Positions 11,108-23,500 of a stretch of 64,000 nucleotides of DNA are shown here, one piece after another (within the stretch, counting starts at the first letter, position 1; every line of letters starts with the position of its first letter). A program made the translations under genes and the position numbers. Under the pieces are notes generated by a model that searched no databases, was not told the origin of the DNA, and was given only the letters and a program-made list of their open reading frames with translations. The stretch comes from Apricaphanius iberus. Lineage: Eukaryota; Chordata; Actinopteri; Cyprinodontiformes; Aphaniidae. The DNA lies in NCBI GenBank assembly GCA_028564705.1, contig JAPXFQ010000249.1, forward strand, positions 434,001-498,000, read 5' to 3'.

Positions 11108-11536
11108 AAAAGTTCCAACAGTTATTTATGTCAACAGTCAGCAGAGGGCGACAAATCAGATAACCTAATATGTCTCTCCACCGGTACGATTCGACTCGAC
11201 TCAGATCGACTCAACCTCAGTACCTTTTACTCTCTACTAGCAGAAGTCTGGCTAAGCCGCTCCAAGCCGCGCAGAGCTGATACTATTTTTAGTACCAGCT
11301 CTGCTGTGGCTCCATCCATGCTGAACTGGTACTAAAAAGCGACGTCAGACGGCTGTCGGTCACTGATTGGCTGGAGGGCGGAGTCACTGGAGAGTAACTT
11401 GACATTATCTTTTAACAACAAACCGACTGCCATTTTGAAACCTCGCGACAGCGAGTGGATGTGTTTAATGTTTTCTGAAGAACAATGACGTTAAAACCAG
11501 TGCTGTGATCCAAACGGAGTTTCAGCATTTCTGAGT

Positions 11537-11990
11537 TTGTCGGCTGAAGAGAAGATTCAGTGTGAGCTGGATGGAGCTGCTCGCTGTGAGAGGGTTATCA
11601 AGGAGGAGTCGGAGCTGACCACGGTTCATAGCCAATGGCTCTCACCTGCAGGCCGAAGCACGGAAACGGAGCGCGCCGAAGTCCTGAACTCCCTGTCTGG
11701 TATTATCGGTGAGAAGCAAATTTCATGCCGCTTTTATATTTTATTCACAATATTAACCTATACAGTTGCATATTCAGTATGACTTTTTTTTTCATTATCA
11801 GTTATCCAACTTAGAGTTTGTTTTTGTAGCTAAATATGAATGACCTACTTACGTTTTCTACAGCACAGTGAGATATTTGTTTCTATTCCTTAATTTGAAT
11901 TCTTAGTGTATGTTTTAAATGCACTGTAAGCATAGTACTTTAATAAAATATCTGTGATCCGTTGCAGGCGGGATCAACACTTTCTTCTGA
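11537..11990 (+). pseudogene. Short two-exon ORF inside the Harbinger-like element
   Basis: The open segment to 11708 is followed by the donor GGTGAGAAG and rejoins in frame at 11968 after GTTGCAG, ending in a stop at 11988-11990. It is highly charged and ends SGIIGGINTFF. An AATAAA lies near 12145. It may be the C-terminal remnant of the element's accessory (Myb-like) gene. The start is not defined, and I recognise no domain. Confidence 0.3.
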
Positions 11991-12447
11991 TGGGGCAGAA
12001 GCAGGAAACCGGCTTACGGAGGATGGAGATGACACGATGCCTTCAATCTGCCTTCAATCAAAACTTCCTGGGATGCTGCAAACTATGACTCACAGACATG
12101 TGCAACTGGAGTTTTGTTTCTGAACTTTTTCCTATACCTGTCCAATAAAAATGTCCACGTTATATGCTTGTATTTTCATTTGCACTTTCATTACACGCTG
12201 GTTGGTGGAATCATTTTACAATATTACAGCTGGTATCAGGGTTCAGCAACATTTTAAAATCGGATACCAACATTTGCTCTGGCTGTTAAAAGTAAAAAAG
12301 TATTGCGCTGCTAAATAAGTAAACTGCATAAATTTGTAAGCTGATGAAAAGCCTAAGCCTACTCAAAGATGGGATATCTGTTAAACACATTGTAGTGGTG
12401 CTGATAAAAAAAAAAAACTGAAAACATTTTCAAAGCACACAGCTTTA

Positions 12448-12645
12448 TTACAAAACATACAGTGGTGGTTTGTAATTCATAGAATTTGTAGCCTGTATAT
12501 GGCAACTCCTTTCTTTAAGGGGACACAGAGACAAAAACCTGTATCGCTCCAGAGCTGGACGTAGTTTGCTACACATGTAGATGAATCTGTTCCCACATCC
12601 TGAAGTTCTGCAGCCACTGAGCTTCGGTGAAACCCAGAACAACGT
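12448..12645 (-). pseudogene. HARBI1-like transposase fragment
   Basis: The minus-strand translation contains YMCSKLRPALERYRFL, which resembles the conserved N-terminal KLRPALER stretch of PIF/Harbinger nucleases. The flanking family motifs appear in other frames, so the gene is frameshifted. Only about 40 residues are recognisable and no DDE catalytic residues are present. Confidence 0.6.
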
Positions 12646-13372
12646 CTCATCACTGCAAGTCCCGGTTAAACGACCAAACCGACGGTCGGCTATGACGACT
12701 TTACAGAGCAGTCATCTGAAACACGCACACACACAATACTTATTTCTAAAGCAAACTTGTCAACGTTTTTACGCTGGGCTTTAGCGAATAAATAAATACC
12801 CAGAGCATATTTATAGCCACCAGACAGGGGTAGTATTTGCATTGGCTTACCCACACAAGCCGTGCCGGATCCTGTCTGTAGCGTCATTCTTATGCAGAGC
12901 TTCTCACACTCTTCGATGAGAGAGCATTTCTCTTAGACGTGGGACTAAAGAAAGCCACAGACTGAGCAAAAAGATCACGATCACTAGTGAGGTCGCCATT
13001 ATTCTTCTTTCTCTCTGAGCCTTTGTTTACTTCCCGCTACCTACTCTGGGGCCGCCCACCATATGACGCACCCGCTCACTTCAGACGCTCTGGTTTGTTG
13101 CAACTGTGAAGCAACACTTAACGAGTCGAGCCATGTCGAGTCGCTTTATCGAAAGTACGGTACAGTGCGGCACGGCAAAAAGGTATTAGTGCACAGCACA
13201 GTACTTAACGCAGGGAATAAAATGGCCTGCACATCATTGGAAATTGTCTTAAAACCATCTGACTTTGACATCTTCATCTGTAGATGTTAAGTGATGATGT
13301 TGAAGAAAATTTTTAGTGTCATTTAAGTAGTAGATTTTTCTACTGCTCTGTAGGGTAAAGCTGATTGCTTAT

Positions 13373-13405
13373 GTCAGTCAATCAATCAACCAATCAATCA
13401 ATCTT
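13373..13405. repeat. (AATC)n short tandem repeat
   Basis: CAATCAATC units with a few interruptions. Confidence 0.85.
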
Positions 13406-13866
13406 TTTTTAGAAAATCGTTTTCATGCTCAAATTGTGTTTCAAAGTGCTTTGGAGAATTATAATGAGCCCACATAAACTACATTCCCATCCCTCTCCAC
13501 TGGTTTAAAAGCATGATCACAGTAATCCATTCTCCCCCCAAATGTCATGCAAGCACATACTTAAAAGCAACAGTAAAAAGGACAATGGACCGAGTACACA
13601 CTGAAAAAAATGTAACATGCTGTTGTTAATTCAAATTTATAACTGCCATTAAACCAATATAAAATTATTGATTTGATAGTAAAACTCATTCTTTTTGCAT
13701 TTAAAGACATCATATTTGATTTATACTGAACTAAATATCTGTCCAGAGGACCAAAACAACATTTTTGATTTCCCTAAAAAAAACAAAAACATTTATTCAT
13801 GACCTGCAGGCGATAGGTCTTAAGAAAAAAAATCCATATGTCTTTTATGCAGTTTGCTTTTATGAG
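13406..13866. other. AT-rich intergenic sequence
   Basis: Nothing recognised apart from A and T runs. Confidence 0.4.
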
Positions 13867-14045
13867 TTGTGTAGGGGATACAGCAGACACATGGAAGAAG
13901 GTGTTCTGGTCGGATAAAACCAAAGTATTACTTTTTAATCCAAATGCAAAATGCTATGTGGCACACTGTGACTGAAAGCTAAAATGTATATTTGCCTTTA
14001 ATACAACATCCCCAGAATGAAGCATGGTAGTGGCAACATCATTTA
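13867..14045 (+). mobile_element. Tc1-like transposase fragment
   Basis: Translates to DTWKKVFWSDKTKVLLFNPN in frame, matching the region around the second catalytic Asp of Tc1 transposases (consensus W-S-D-E). It continues, after frame breaks, as AAGCATGGTAGTGGCAACATCAT near 14020. It is a remnant without ends. Confidence 0.7.
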
Positions 14046-14351
14046 TATAAGATAAGGTTTTCGTCATGATCCTTAGTTGTTTGTGGTTTTTGATTTTTTG
14101 GTGTTAGGTTTGAATTTTCATTTAGTTCTCTTCTTTTCCAGTTCACTCCTCCTTCTCCTTTTTTAAACTTTATTTTGTCTAAGGATTATTTCTTTCTCTA
14201 ATTTACATTTCTTTCTACTTAGTGTTTGTACTTGTGTTTTTCTTCTGTTCTGTTTTTCATTATTACATATGAGTTTGTCTTGTGCTACTTTATTCCATTT
14301 ATTTCCTTATATTTCCTCATTCTTAGTTACTCATCTGTTAGTCGTACCTTA

Positions 14352-14870
14352 TACAGTGGGGAGAACAAGTATTTGGTACACCCACTTACAAAGTATGTAG
14401 ATGTCTGTGATTTGTATCAAAGGCACTCTTCAACTTTTAAGGGCAGAATCTAAAACAAAACTGCAGTGGATGATGTTTAGATAATTAATTTATAATTTAT
14501 AATTATTTTATTGCATGACATAAGTATTTGATTGTCTATCAACCAGTAAGAATTTAGGCTCCCACAGACCTGTTAGTTCTTCTATAAGAAGCTCTCCTGT
14601 TCTCCATTCATCATTTGTATTAAGTGCACCTGTTTGAACTCATTACCTGCACAAGAGACACTTGTCCGTACACTCAAACAAACTCCAACCTCTCCACAAT
14701 GGTCAAGACCAGAGAGCTTTGCACGGACATCAGACATAAAATTCTAGACCTGCAAAAGGCTGGGATGGGCTACAGGTTTAGCTCAAAGTATATTCTTGTT
14801 ATAATTTCCCAGTTAAGGTACAGACCTAAAATTCAACTGAGAAAGCTGAACCCCCCAACCCCAATGGGAA
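14352..14870 (+). mobile_element. Tc1-like element, 5' end and internally deleted body
   Basis: Begins with the terminal repeat TACAGTGGGGAGAACAAGTA. The transposase start at 14699 gives [19 protein letters not shown], the conserved N-terminal helix-turn-helix start of this family. The frame breaks after about 30 residues, and the following bases resemble the distal part, so most of the gene is deleted. Confidence 0.8.
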
Positions 14871-15437
14871 AGTAACCTGATTGCATGTAGGGGGGAAGAC
14901 ATATTTTCTATTTCCCCCATTCTTTTGGTAACTATATTATGCCTCTGTATGTGGAGGAGCAATGCGTTGAGTTTGTGGTTTCAGTTGTCACTTGGTGTCT
15001 TGGTTACCATCTACCATCTGCTCCGTTCAGGTGTAATGTTAGAACCAGACTCAGATGGGAATCTATTTGCCTAATGGCTGTTTCATGGCTAGCCTAAAGA
15101 AAGTTTCTGTTCCTTAATTTTTAGATCACAGCAATCATAAAGACTTTTGGCAAGAATGCAACTGGAGAAAAATGTTCGCCCCTCTTTAGCTTCAGGAAGA
15201 TTGGAAAGTAAACATATGAACAGGTATTCTTCAATCTCATGATATTGTAGATCACATGTGAGAAAAACATTTTTATCAATTACTTTTATAGTTTTTTTAA
15301 ATATATCTCTTAGTTGATAGATAAAATGAGTAAAGCTGGAGCCTTCTCTTGATTCACAACCTGTTTACTGTTGTCATGGTTCCTTAAGCAACAGGTAAAA
15401 CTAAACAAAAGTTTGATCTCCAGAGAATTGAAATAGC
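14871..15437. other. Intergenic sequence, nothing recognised
   Basis: No coding exon found, although an undetected 5' exon of the WDR49-like gene could lie here or to the left. Confidence 0.35.
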
Positions 15438-15720
15438 GGTTTGCCAAAGTATTCACACCCCTTGATCTTATTAACATTTTGTCATGCCACCACAATATTA
15501 ATTGTACTTCATTGAGATTTTGATGGCTAGAATCTCTTAGCTTGTTCTCAGATTAATGCTTTGCTTGCCCAGCTTGTTAGTTCCAGTGGACGGTCTGTCT
15601 TGGTATGGGTTTGCCATGCTGTGCTCTTCATATTTACAGATAATAGATTGAACAGCTCTGTGCGAGATGTTCAAAGCTTAGGAAATTGTTTTTTAACCTA
15701 ACCCTGTCATGATCTATAGG
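15438..15720 (-). mobile_element. Tc1-like element fragment, reverse orientation
   Basis: Terminal-repeat-like GCCAAAGTATTCACACCCC near 15441, followed by a degraded reverse-strand transposase region (GAACAGCTCTGTGCGAGATG near 15650). Truncated on the right. Confidence 0.65.
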
Positions 15721-16079
15721 ACTTTGACTTTTTTGTTACTGTTGCTGTTTCCTACTTGGTGCATTGTTTTGTTCTGGTATAGTCCTCATGTGTATTTATT
15801 TCATTATCTCATTTTTTTTTTATTATTGTGTTGGCCGAGAACATAAAAACCCAATGAAAACACAAGTCTTTTTGGCTCTAACATGACAAAATGCGACAAG
15901 GTTTAAGTTTTTTTTACACTATTGCTGTGTCTTTCTTATTTAACATAAGAGACTTTAACAGATGAGAGTTCATATCCTTACAAAGGTTTGAACAAATGCA
16001 GACTGTCATCATGAACTTATTTCATCTACTTTACATAAGCAAGTTCATCAGAAGATGCAAACACACCTCTGAATAAAAT

Positions 16080-19000
16080 GTGAAATCCGGCAGCATCCTC
16101 TCTGACCTGGGAGCTACGGAGCTGAGGATAAGAAAGACACCTGGGGGACAGCCTGTCGAAGCAAAGGACTTTTCACCTCCTCATCTTTTGGAAGGTGGTG
16201 AGGACAAGAAGGAGGAGCCTGAATGGCTGGAACGAGAGCTGCTGAAACAGAACAAGAGAAGATACTCTGTCACACATGGAGAAGAATCTAAAGTCAGGAC
16301 GCAACTGCAGCACTGTGCATTTTCAGCTCATATCTTTGAGGTACATTTTGAAATGATCAAAATAATATGAATAATCTCAGTCTCAAAAATGTTTCACTAA
16401 TTTAGTTTTACTGTTGTTACTATTGCTCACCCCTCATATTAACCTTCTTTTGCAGAGCTGCAACTTTTAGCCAGAAGATGTCACTAGTATACTGCAGTAG
16501 TTCTATTCGCCATCTAGGTTCCGGCTATCAGAAATTGATATTATGCTTTGCTGATTTACATAAATAAAGTTCATGATCAGTTTGCACACAGCCTGACAGT
16601 ACATCAGGCAGGGCAATCTTCCCAGAGCCCCAAAGCACTTCAGGCTGTAGTTGATCCAACTACATAAAAACGGTCCCAGGAAATTCAAATTTGAGCTTCT
16701 GAGCTGACAGGACTGATAACATGATGCAGGAGGCTGAGTTGCCAATGAATGGCTGAAGTTTCTGGGTTTTCATTGCAGATGTCACACACTCTCCTGCTTA
16801 ATGTAGCAAGCAATGTTCCTTAACAGATTAAGAGAAGTAGGCTCAAGAGTTCAAAGTTATGCTTCTCTCGTTTGAAGGGAATTGGAAAGAAGTCAAGGTT
16901 ATGGGAATGCTCTCACCATTTCCATTGCTTTAAGTAATTAAACAGTTATCTTACAAATTCAGGGAATACTGTAGGGAGATTTCAGCTCTAGTTACATCCT
17001 TGAGGAATTAAGCTGTTTATCCCTGTTATTTATTAATGGTAGATCAAACAGCTTCCAAGATGAAAGACCAGTTGCTAGGAAACAGCTAAAAAACTTAGAG
17101 GAGTTGTTAACTCAGAGAGCATGGCCTGTTATCTGGTTGAAAGCTCTGATGTGGTCGTTAGGGTCATTGATATGCAAAGGTAAAGCTCATATCTGCTGAT
17201 TATTCCTGATCAAATTGCAGTCATTTATTTCTTCTTTTAGCACTTCTACTTTATGAACTCCTGTTGAGTGGATTTGCGTGGACTTAAAATATACCTAAAA
17301 AAATAATCTTCATCAAAATTCTTCCTTAAGTGGTTCATGAAGTTATGATTTTGATGAATTTGTTAACTTCTGTTTCCCTTTTCATTTTAAGATCAATGAA
17401 AAGATATCGTTAGATGATCTCCAGAAACTGAAATTAGCCTTTGAGGTACTTTGAAAATGGCACCTTTCAAATTTTACGCACAAAGTTAGAGACAGAAAGA
17501 TCTAAGATAGATACAATTTTCTTTTTTCATACAAAGGAAGCTGATGTGACTGGGACAGGATGCAGTGATGCGAAGAATTTTGGGCATGTCCTGAAAAAGT
17601 GCTTGGACGTGCCTGGCATGGTAAGACGATAACTATTGATTGTCTTCATGTCTTCTGACCCTATTCACAAATTTGAGTAGTTTTTCAGCCCTTTTAGAAA
17701 ATCCTGGCTTAGACTATGACAAAGGATTTAATGATAAACACAATGTTTTTACATTTTGTTGTTACAACCAATACTTATATTTCATTTGTATTTTTAAAGA
17801 ATTAAAAAAATAATCATAGTGGCGGAGCACAAGGGAATTAAAACCTTTTACAAATAAAAATGTGTAAAGTGTAGGTCGTGGGTTCGTCTCTTTTAATCAA
17901 TCAAAGTCACTTAACTCATAAGCGGAGTACACTTGTGTATAATTTAATCTCAGTATAAATCCTGCTATTCTGTGAAGGCTGCTGAGGTTTTGATAACGAA
18001 TGTTTGTGCACAAACAGCACTATAAACAACAAGGATACACTAGACAGGGCCGACCCAAAGTTATGGAGAAGTTTAAAGCTGGCTTAGAAATCTAACAGTG
18101 TGCTGTTCAATCCATCAAATGAAAAAGTATTTCACAACAGCAGTCCTAATAGGGAATGGTATCAGCATTAATCAGAGAAGCAGTAAAGACCCATGATTAA
18201 CTCTGGGAGAGCTGCAGAGATCAGGGGCCTGTACCATGAAGGCCCCTGAACAAACTCGGGGTTACAGGATTGGTTTTGAGTCGACAAAACCAAACCGATG
18301 CAATCAGGCTTTTTATTGGTACCATGACGCAGCTCATCAACTTTCTTTGTCAACTCAGGCTTTGATTCTTAAGCTATGATTAATCCACACGCGCGTGCAC
18401 ATAAAAGAGTGACGTCGAGACTGAACAACCAATCGCGTTCGATATGGATAGAGCGAGAGCGGAGGAGCAAGAGATAATTCTTCAGAAATATAAAGAATAT
18501 AGAAGTATTTTTCAAGCATGCAGTAACACTGTATCTGCTGCCAAAGCAAGAGAACAATCTTGGAGGAAGATTGCTGATTGCGTTAATACGTAGATTAAAC
18601 AATTACTGTACATTTATGTAGGCTAATCTACATTAAGGGCATGGCTTTGATGAGTCACATTTGTTATGTGCGGCTCAAGAAGTTCACAAAGATAAGACAT
18701 TCCTTCCGCGGAAAATCTGTATCTTTTATACAAGTAAGCATCAGGAAAGTCAAATGGATTTTGTCTGTCCCTAAAAACTCTTTCTCTACGAAGTGCTCAT
18801 CTAACAATTTGCGCGGAGATGTCCACAGGATTTGAGAGAAAAGGTGAAGCCATTGAAACAGAGAACAGACGCTGGGAATTAGTTACGTCACCTATATGTT
18901 TCTTTGCTCACAGCTGATTGGTCCAACTTCAGTCTCGAATCCAGAACATAACCTGCCCCGGAGCAGGTTAGCCGTGCAGCATAAGATACCATGGCAATGC

Positions 19001-20590
19001 ACACACATTTAAGCCCAGCTACTTTCATAGTACCTAAAACCCAGGGTTGGTGGAAACTAAGCTGAAACATAGCTGGCTAGCCACTTAATCCGGCATCATG
19101 GTACAGGCCCCAGCAAAAGGAAACCGCTGTTAAAAGAAACCCAAAATAAAGCTAAATTGCTAAACGCCATGCAGAACACACAGCAAATATGTAATGAAAG
19201 TGCTTTGTTCATGTGAGACCAAACTGGATTATATGCAAAATTCTATGTGGTGCAGAAAAATGTACATCATCCTGAACACACTATTCCCACAATACAACAA
19301 GGTGGTGGGAGCATCATGTTGTGGGGTTAGCTTTATTGAGCAGGGTCAGGGATCATAGTGAGAGTTGTTGGGAAGTTAGATGTAGCTGAATGCCGAACAA
19401 TCTTGAAAGAAAACCTGTTGGAAATGCCAAAAGGCTTGAATACGTTGGGGGGTGGGGGTTCATCTTCCAGCTTGATGTGCAGTGTGCCTATTTGTTAAAA
19501 TGGCACTGTCTTAAATTTAATTCAGAATCTTTATCAAGACATGGAAATTACTGTTCAAATGATCTCTATATAATCTTACTGAGGTTTAGCTATTTTTAAA
19601 AGAGAAAAAAAAAACTTCTGTCTGCTTAAGTATACATCTGGTGGAGACATACCTCTAAATGAGATGTTGTACAAATGTAATTTAAGCTCTTCAGATTTTT
19701 ATCTTTTTTAATTTCACAAGCATGCACCACTTTGTGTGAGTTCATCATATAAAATCACAACCAACTGTTTTGCTGTTTGTTCCATCCAAGGATTGTACAT
19801 GAAAAACATTATAAGTTTACTTTACATTTTTTTGTATTTCGCAGAGTACTGAACAGATTCATAGTTTGTTTAAAAAGGTTGATCACTCTGACCAAGGAAA
19901 GATTTCATGGGTGAGTTTTATTCATGTTCATTCATTCATGTTCTGTTTGTCCATAATGAAGCACACTAAGATATGAATCTGTGGGAATTTTGGCAAAAAA
20001 ATTGTATTCTCTATTTGTTGATCTAGTCTAACTTGAACAGATATCAACATGGTAATTTGGGATATAGTTGCGAGTAGAGTGTCAAGATCACTGTATATAA
20101 CAGTTTTTGAATGTCATATTGGTGAGAGGAAGCTTTAATATATTTTGAAGGATTTCCACTTTACCTTGTAAAATATTTTGTGATACACAAAAAACAGTAG
20201 TTGTTTGCATTCTTGCAGAGCAACATGTTGGGTAGTAGTAGATAAACACTTATTTTTTTATTTTTAGATAAACAAGATATATTTTATATCTCCTTCACAG
20301 AGGTTTGGCTTATTGAAAATGATAAACTCTGACAGATACGCATGTGATGTGTGATTCAGGGGGAGTTCTCCACCTATCTGCTCCAGCAGTACAAAGCAAA
20401 GAAGGAAACTGAAAGACGCAGCAAACAGGTGGCCTTCCATTTGCCAGCCATAATGAGCAATAGTGGAAATGCCGTTCCTATAGTCAACATCCACTCCACC
20501 CACGATGGCGCTGTGTTAACAGTGAAAGAAAATGGGTTTATTTGTCAGTGGAGTCCTGAACTTAAACCTCAAAGAACCAAGCACATGTTT
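16080..20590 (+). CDS. wdr49: WDR49-like gene, exons 1-5 (EF-hand region)
   Basis: Exons: 16080-16340 (left edge uncertain; an acceptor after CCGGCAG at about 16098 is possible), 17392-17445, 17537-17620, 19845-19910 and 20360-20590, all phase 0 at the internal borders. Exon 1 is charged and has no known domain. Exon 3 encodes a weak EF-hand-like [14 protein letters not shown] without the closing Glu. Exons 4-5 encode the good EF-hand with D146, S148, Q150, I153 and E157. Exon 5 ends with the first WD blade ([20 protein letters not shown]). The 2.2-kb intron 17621-19844 holds a Tc1 element with a nested Harbinger element. Confidence 0.82.
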
Positions 20591-23500
20591 GTATGTATTG
20601 TATGTTGGTTGAACGTTAAGTACTTCATTTATTAGTTTATAATTTTTTTAATCTCTTCCCAAAGCACCTACAGTAATAGGAAGAAAACACATATTTCAAA
20701 AAAGCAAGAACACTTTGGAGACGAAAATATCTTGACCTATTCAATAAATTAGAAATTTTAGGAAAAAGTTCATTTTAGTAACTTAATCTACTACATGTAG
20801 GTGATATATAGATGGATTACACACAAAACATGTTTTCAAGCCTATATATCTGTTAAATATAATTAATTTCCATTTAAGGTTAATGAAAAACATTTCAGAT
20901 CAGATCAAAAATGTGTATTAATAGCTACTACAAGGCTGTTCTTTTCAAAAGACAAACGAGGAATGTGATTAAATAAAAATGACTTTACATATTACTCTGA
21001 TTCAATCCTTTGCAGCCTTTCTCATAATGCTGGCCTTACAGATAGATTAAGTAATAAGCTGTGATACCGGTTACAAAATGTTCTCAAGGCAGATACCACT
21101 CTTCTTAAAAAAAAGTCAGGAACAAACTAATCAGAAATACAAATGCATGACATCCCAAAAGGATGAAATAACACATTTCTTTGGTCTGCTAGGATGCCTT
21201 TTATAAAGTGAAATAGATTTTTATGCAAACAAATTTGGATTTTGGATTGTTGTGTTGTAGCCTTGCCGTGTCCTCTTAGTAGAGGCCAGTTTCCTTATCC
21301 ATGCTAGCACCACTAATTTTTAAAGGTATGAATAAAGATGGCAAGTTATTAGTCAAATATGATTAGGGATTTATAATTACCACAAAGATTAAAGTTAATA
21401 CATTTAGTGGTTGAGAACACTCCAGTTATAACATATTGTCATTTTTACATCAAAGCTCATCATATGTTTTGAAGACATTTTTAAGATAGGAAACTGTCCA
21501 TTTTTGCAGGGTGAGGCACCGGTCAATAGAAGGTCAAAGTGGGTAACTGATTTCACTCTGATGTCAGAGTACAACAAGCTGATGATTGGAACAGGGTGAG
21601 AACTTTAGTGTACTGACCTCACTGAATTATTTCATTAATGAGAGGTTGGATTTATATTTGATCTGCTTAAAGAATTCAATTTTCAGGGATGGAGAGATTC
21701 AGTTCTATGAACTTTCCAATTTGGAGCCTTACTGTCAGATCAGTGGCTTTGAAACAATACCTTTAACTTTAAACTACAGGTGAGTGGCAGAAGAAAATCT
21801 TTCAAATTATTCTGCTGTTCTTGACTTAATGTTTTTTTTAAATATATATTTTTGTGTTTGTTCATTATGCAGCTACATTGGCTCCGATAAATGTTGCTTT
21901 CTTTATGGAGACATGGAGGTATGTTTTTTTTGTTTTGTTTTTTTACTCAATACATATCCAATACGCAGCGGTGCGAAGGAAGTGTTTTACTTCAGCATTA
22001 TCTTTGGTTGTAATTGAGAACTAATATTCTTTTTCACTTAAGTTAAAGTTTTCTAGTGACTTTACTTAGAGACAAAATAGGCATGTTTTAAACAAACATG
22101 TACAGACACAACCACACACAGTTCACACAGTAATGGGACACTTTACTCAGATGTACAGAATTTTGTCTTAAGGATGTTTTCTGTCTTCTAAGCCTAATGT
22201 ACCATTCGGAGGTAAAGTGAATAATTCGTCTATCTAATGCCTCAAAGTAGTTTTCACTTCAGTACACATTCAAAATATATTGAAAACATCAGAATTGCAC
22301 ATACTTCCATATTTTTGCCTCTGATTACAGCATTTTAAGATTGGGTATTATGATGAAACAGTTTAACTCTTAACTGATTTCTATTTTTGTTTATTTCTGC
22401 TTTGTTTTTTCCCACTTGTCTAAAAATGTTTTGAAGTTACGGTGTTTACACACCGAACGCATTGACCCGACCCTAGCTGGCCGCTTGCATATTCACACCT
22501 TGAAGCGTGTCCAAAGCGAACTGGTTGCGCTTTAAAATATGCAATTTTCACGCGCATGAAGCGGAAATGTGGAAGTATCCTGACTGGGACCGCTCCACTG
22601 CCCTCCTCCTCCCTCCCTCCTTCTCCCGGTGGACTCTGGTCTTTAATGTCGGGACTGTTGCTGCAGGGGTAGACACAGTCCAACAGCGGGAGAAGGATCC
22701 AGAACCTGGGAGCGGAGCACCCGACACACCAACTACCAAGCTGAGCAGCTGTCCATCTGTCTGCTGTTAGAAAGAGTTTATATCCTATGTGAGCGGCGCG
22801 GGACGTACTTTGGTGTAGATATTACCAGGCCTGGGTGTCTGGGTGAGGAAGCTGTTTTGCGGCCACAACGGCTCTTTTAAGAGCCACCCACAAACCTCTT
22901 AAGAGCATTCCTGTCTAAATGGTTTAACCTCTTTATGTTTATTTTTTTTATTCCTTTCTCTGTACAGAAAACAGCTGGTGTCATGTAGATCGGGGTGATT
23001 AGCCATGGTGTTTATCAGTTAACATGTCCTGCTGATGCTGTGACTCCATTCACTCAGTCAATCACTGACACCCGTCAGCTGATTTTTTATATTGAAAGGA
23101 TATTTGATCTAATCTGTTTTTTTGCCGATTTTGAACAGAAGGAAGAGTAGGGAAACAACAAAAAAGGTAGCCTTGTTTGTTTCCATGTGTTTTTAGAGTA
23201 TTCTATGAGCTGCACCTCTAGTGAAAAGCTTTACAGCTTAATCCAAACTTACTTTCTGTCGTCCATTGTTCCTTGAGGAAGAATTTCATTCACAAGCCTA
23301 GAAAAAAACTGAAACAGCTGTTTATAGTAGGAAGAGACGTCATGTAAAGTTAGCACCCCCTGCTGTCCTGGTCGAGCAACACTGAAAAAACAATAGAGAG
23401 TGGAGAGGACAAAACGGACTACTACAAACAAAAAACGTCTCTGTCGATACGTCTGCATCTGAGTGCAAATTTGCGGTCAGAGAAGAATAAACTAGGCTTA

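Larger units (their letters stand above)
11183..13162. mobile_element. PIF/Harbinger-type element of about 2 kb, degraded
   Basis: The left end (GGTACGATTCGACTCGACTC) and the reverse-complemented right end (near 13110-13162, with CGACTCGACATGGCTCGACTC) form an imperfect inverted repeat with GACTCGA motifs. Between them lie a minus-strand HARBI1-like fragment (12448-12645) and a short plus-strand two-exon reading frame (11537-11990). That opposed arrangement matches the two-gene plan of Harbinger elements. I could not settle the target duplication. The transposase is broken, so the element is not autonomous. Confidence 0.55.
17740..19790 (+). mobile_element. Tc1-like element interrupted by a nested transposon
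   Basis: The left part 17740-18224 and right part 19114-19790 follow the order of a teleost Tc1 consensus as I recall it. On the left are GTTATGGAGAAGTTTAAAGC and GCATTAATCAGAGAAGCAG. On the right are GGTGGTGGGAGCATCATG, CTTGAAAGAAAACCTGTTGG and the tail CACCACTTTGTGTGAGTTC. The gene is full of stops. The insertion at 18225-19110 happened after the Tc1 had landed. Confidence 0.75.

Noticed and set aside
17870..17895. tRNA B-box-like GTGGGTTCGTCTC
   Set aside because: It lies in the decayed Tc1 copy and has no A box or cloverleaf partner.
22420..22770. Overlapping ORFs on both strands at 22.4-22.8 kb
   Set aside because: They fall in the GC-rich body of the transposon at 22437-23548 and lack any domain.
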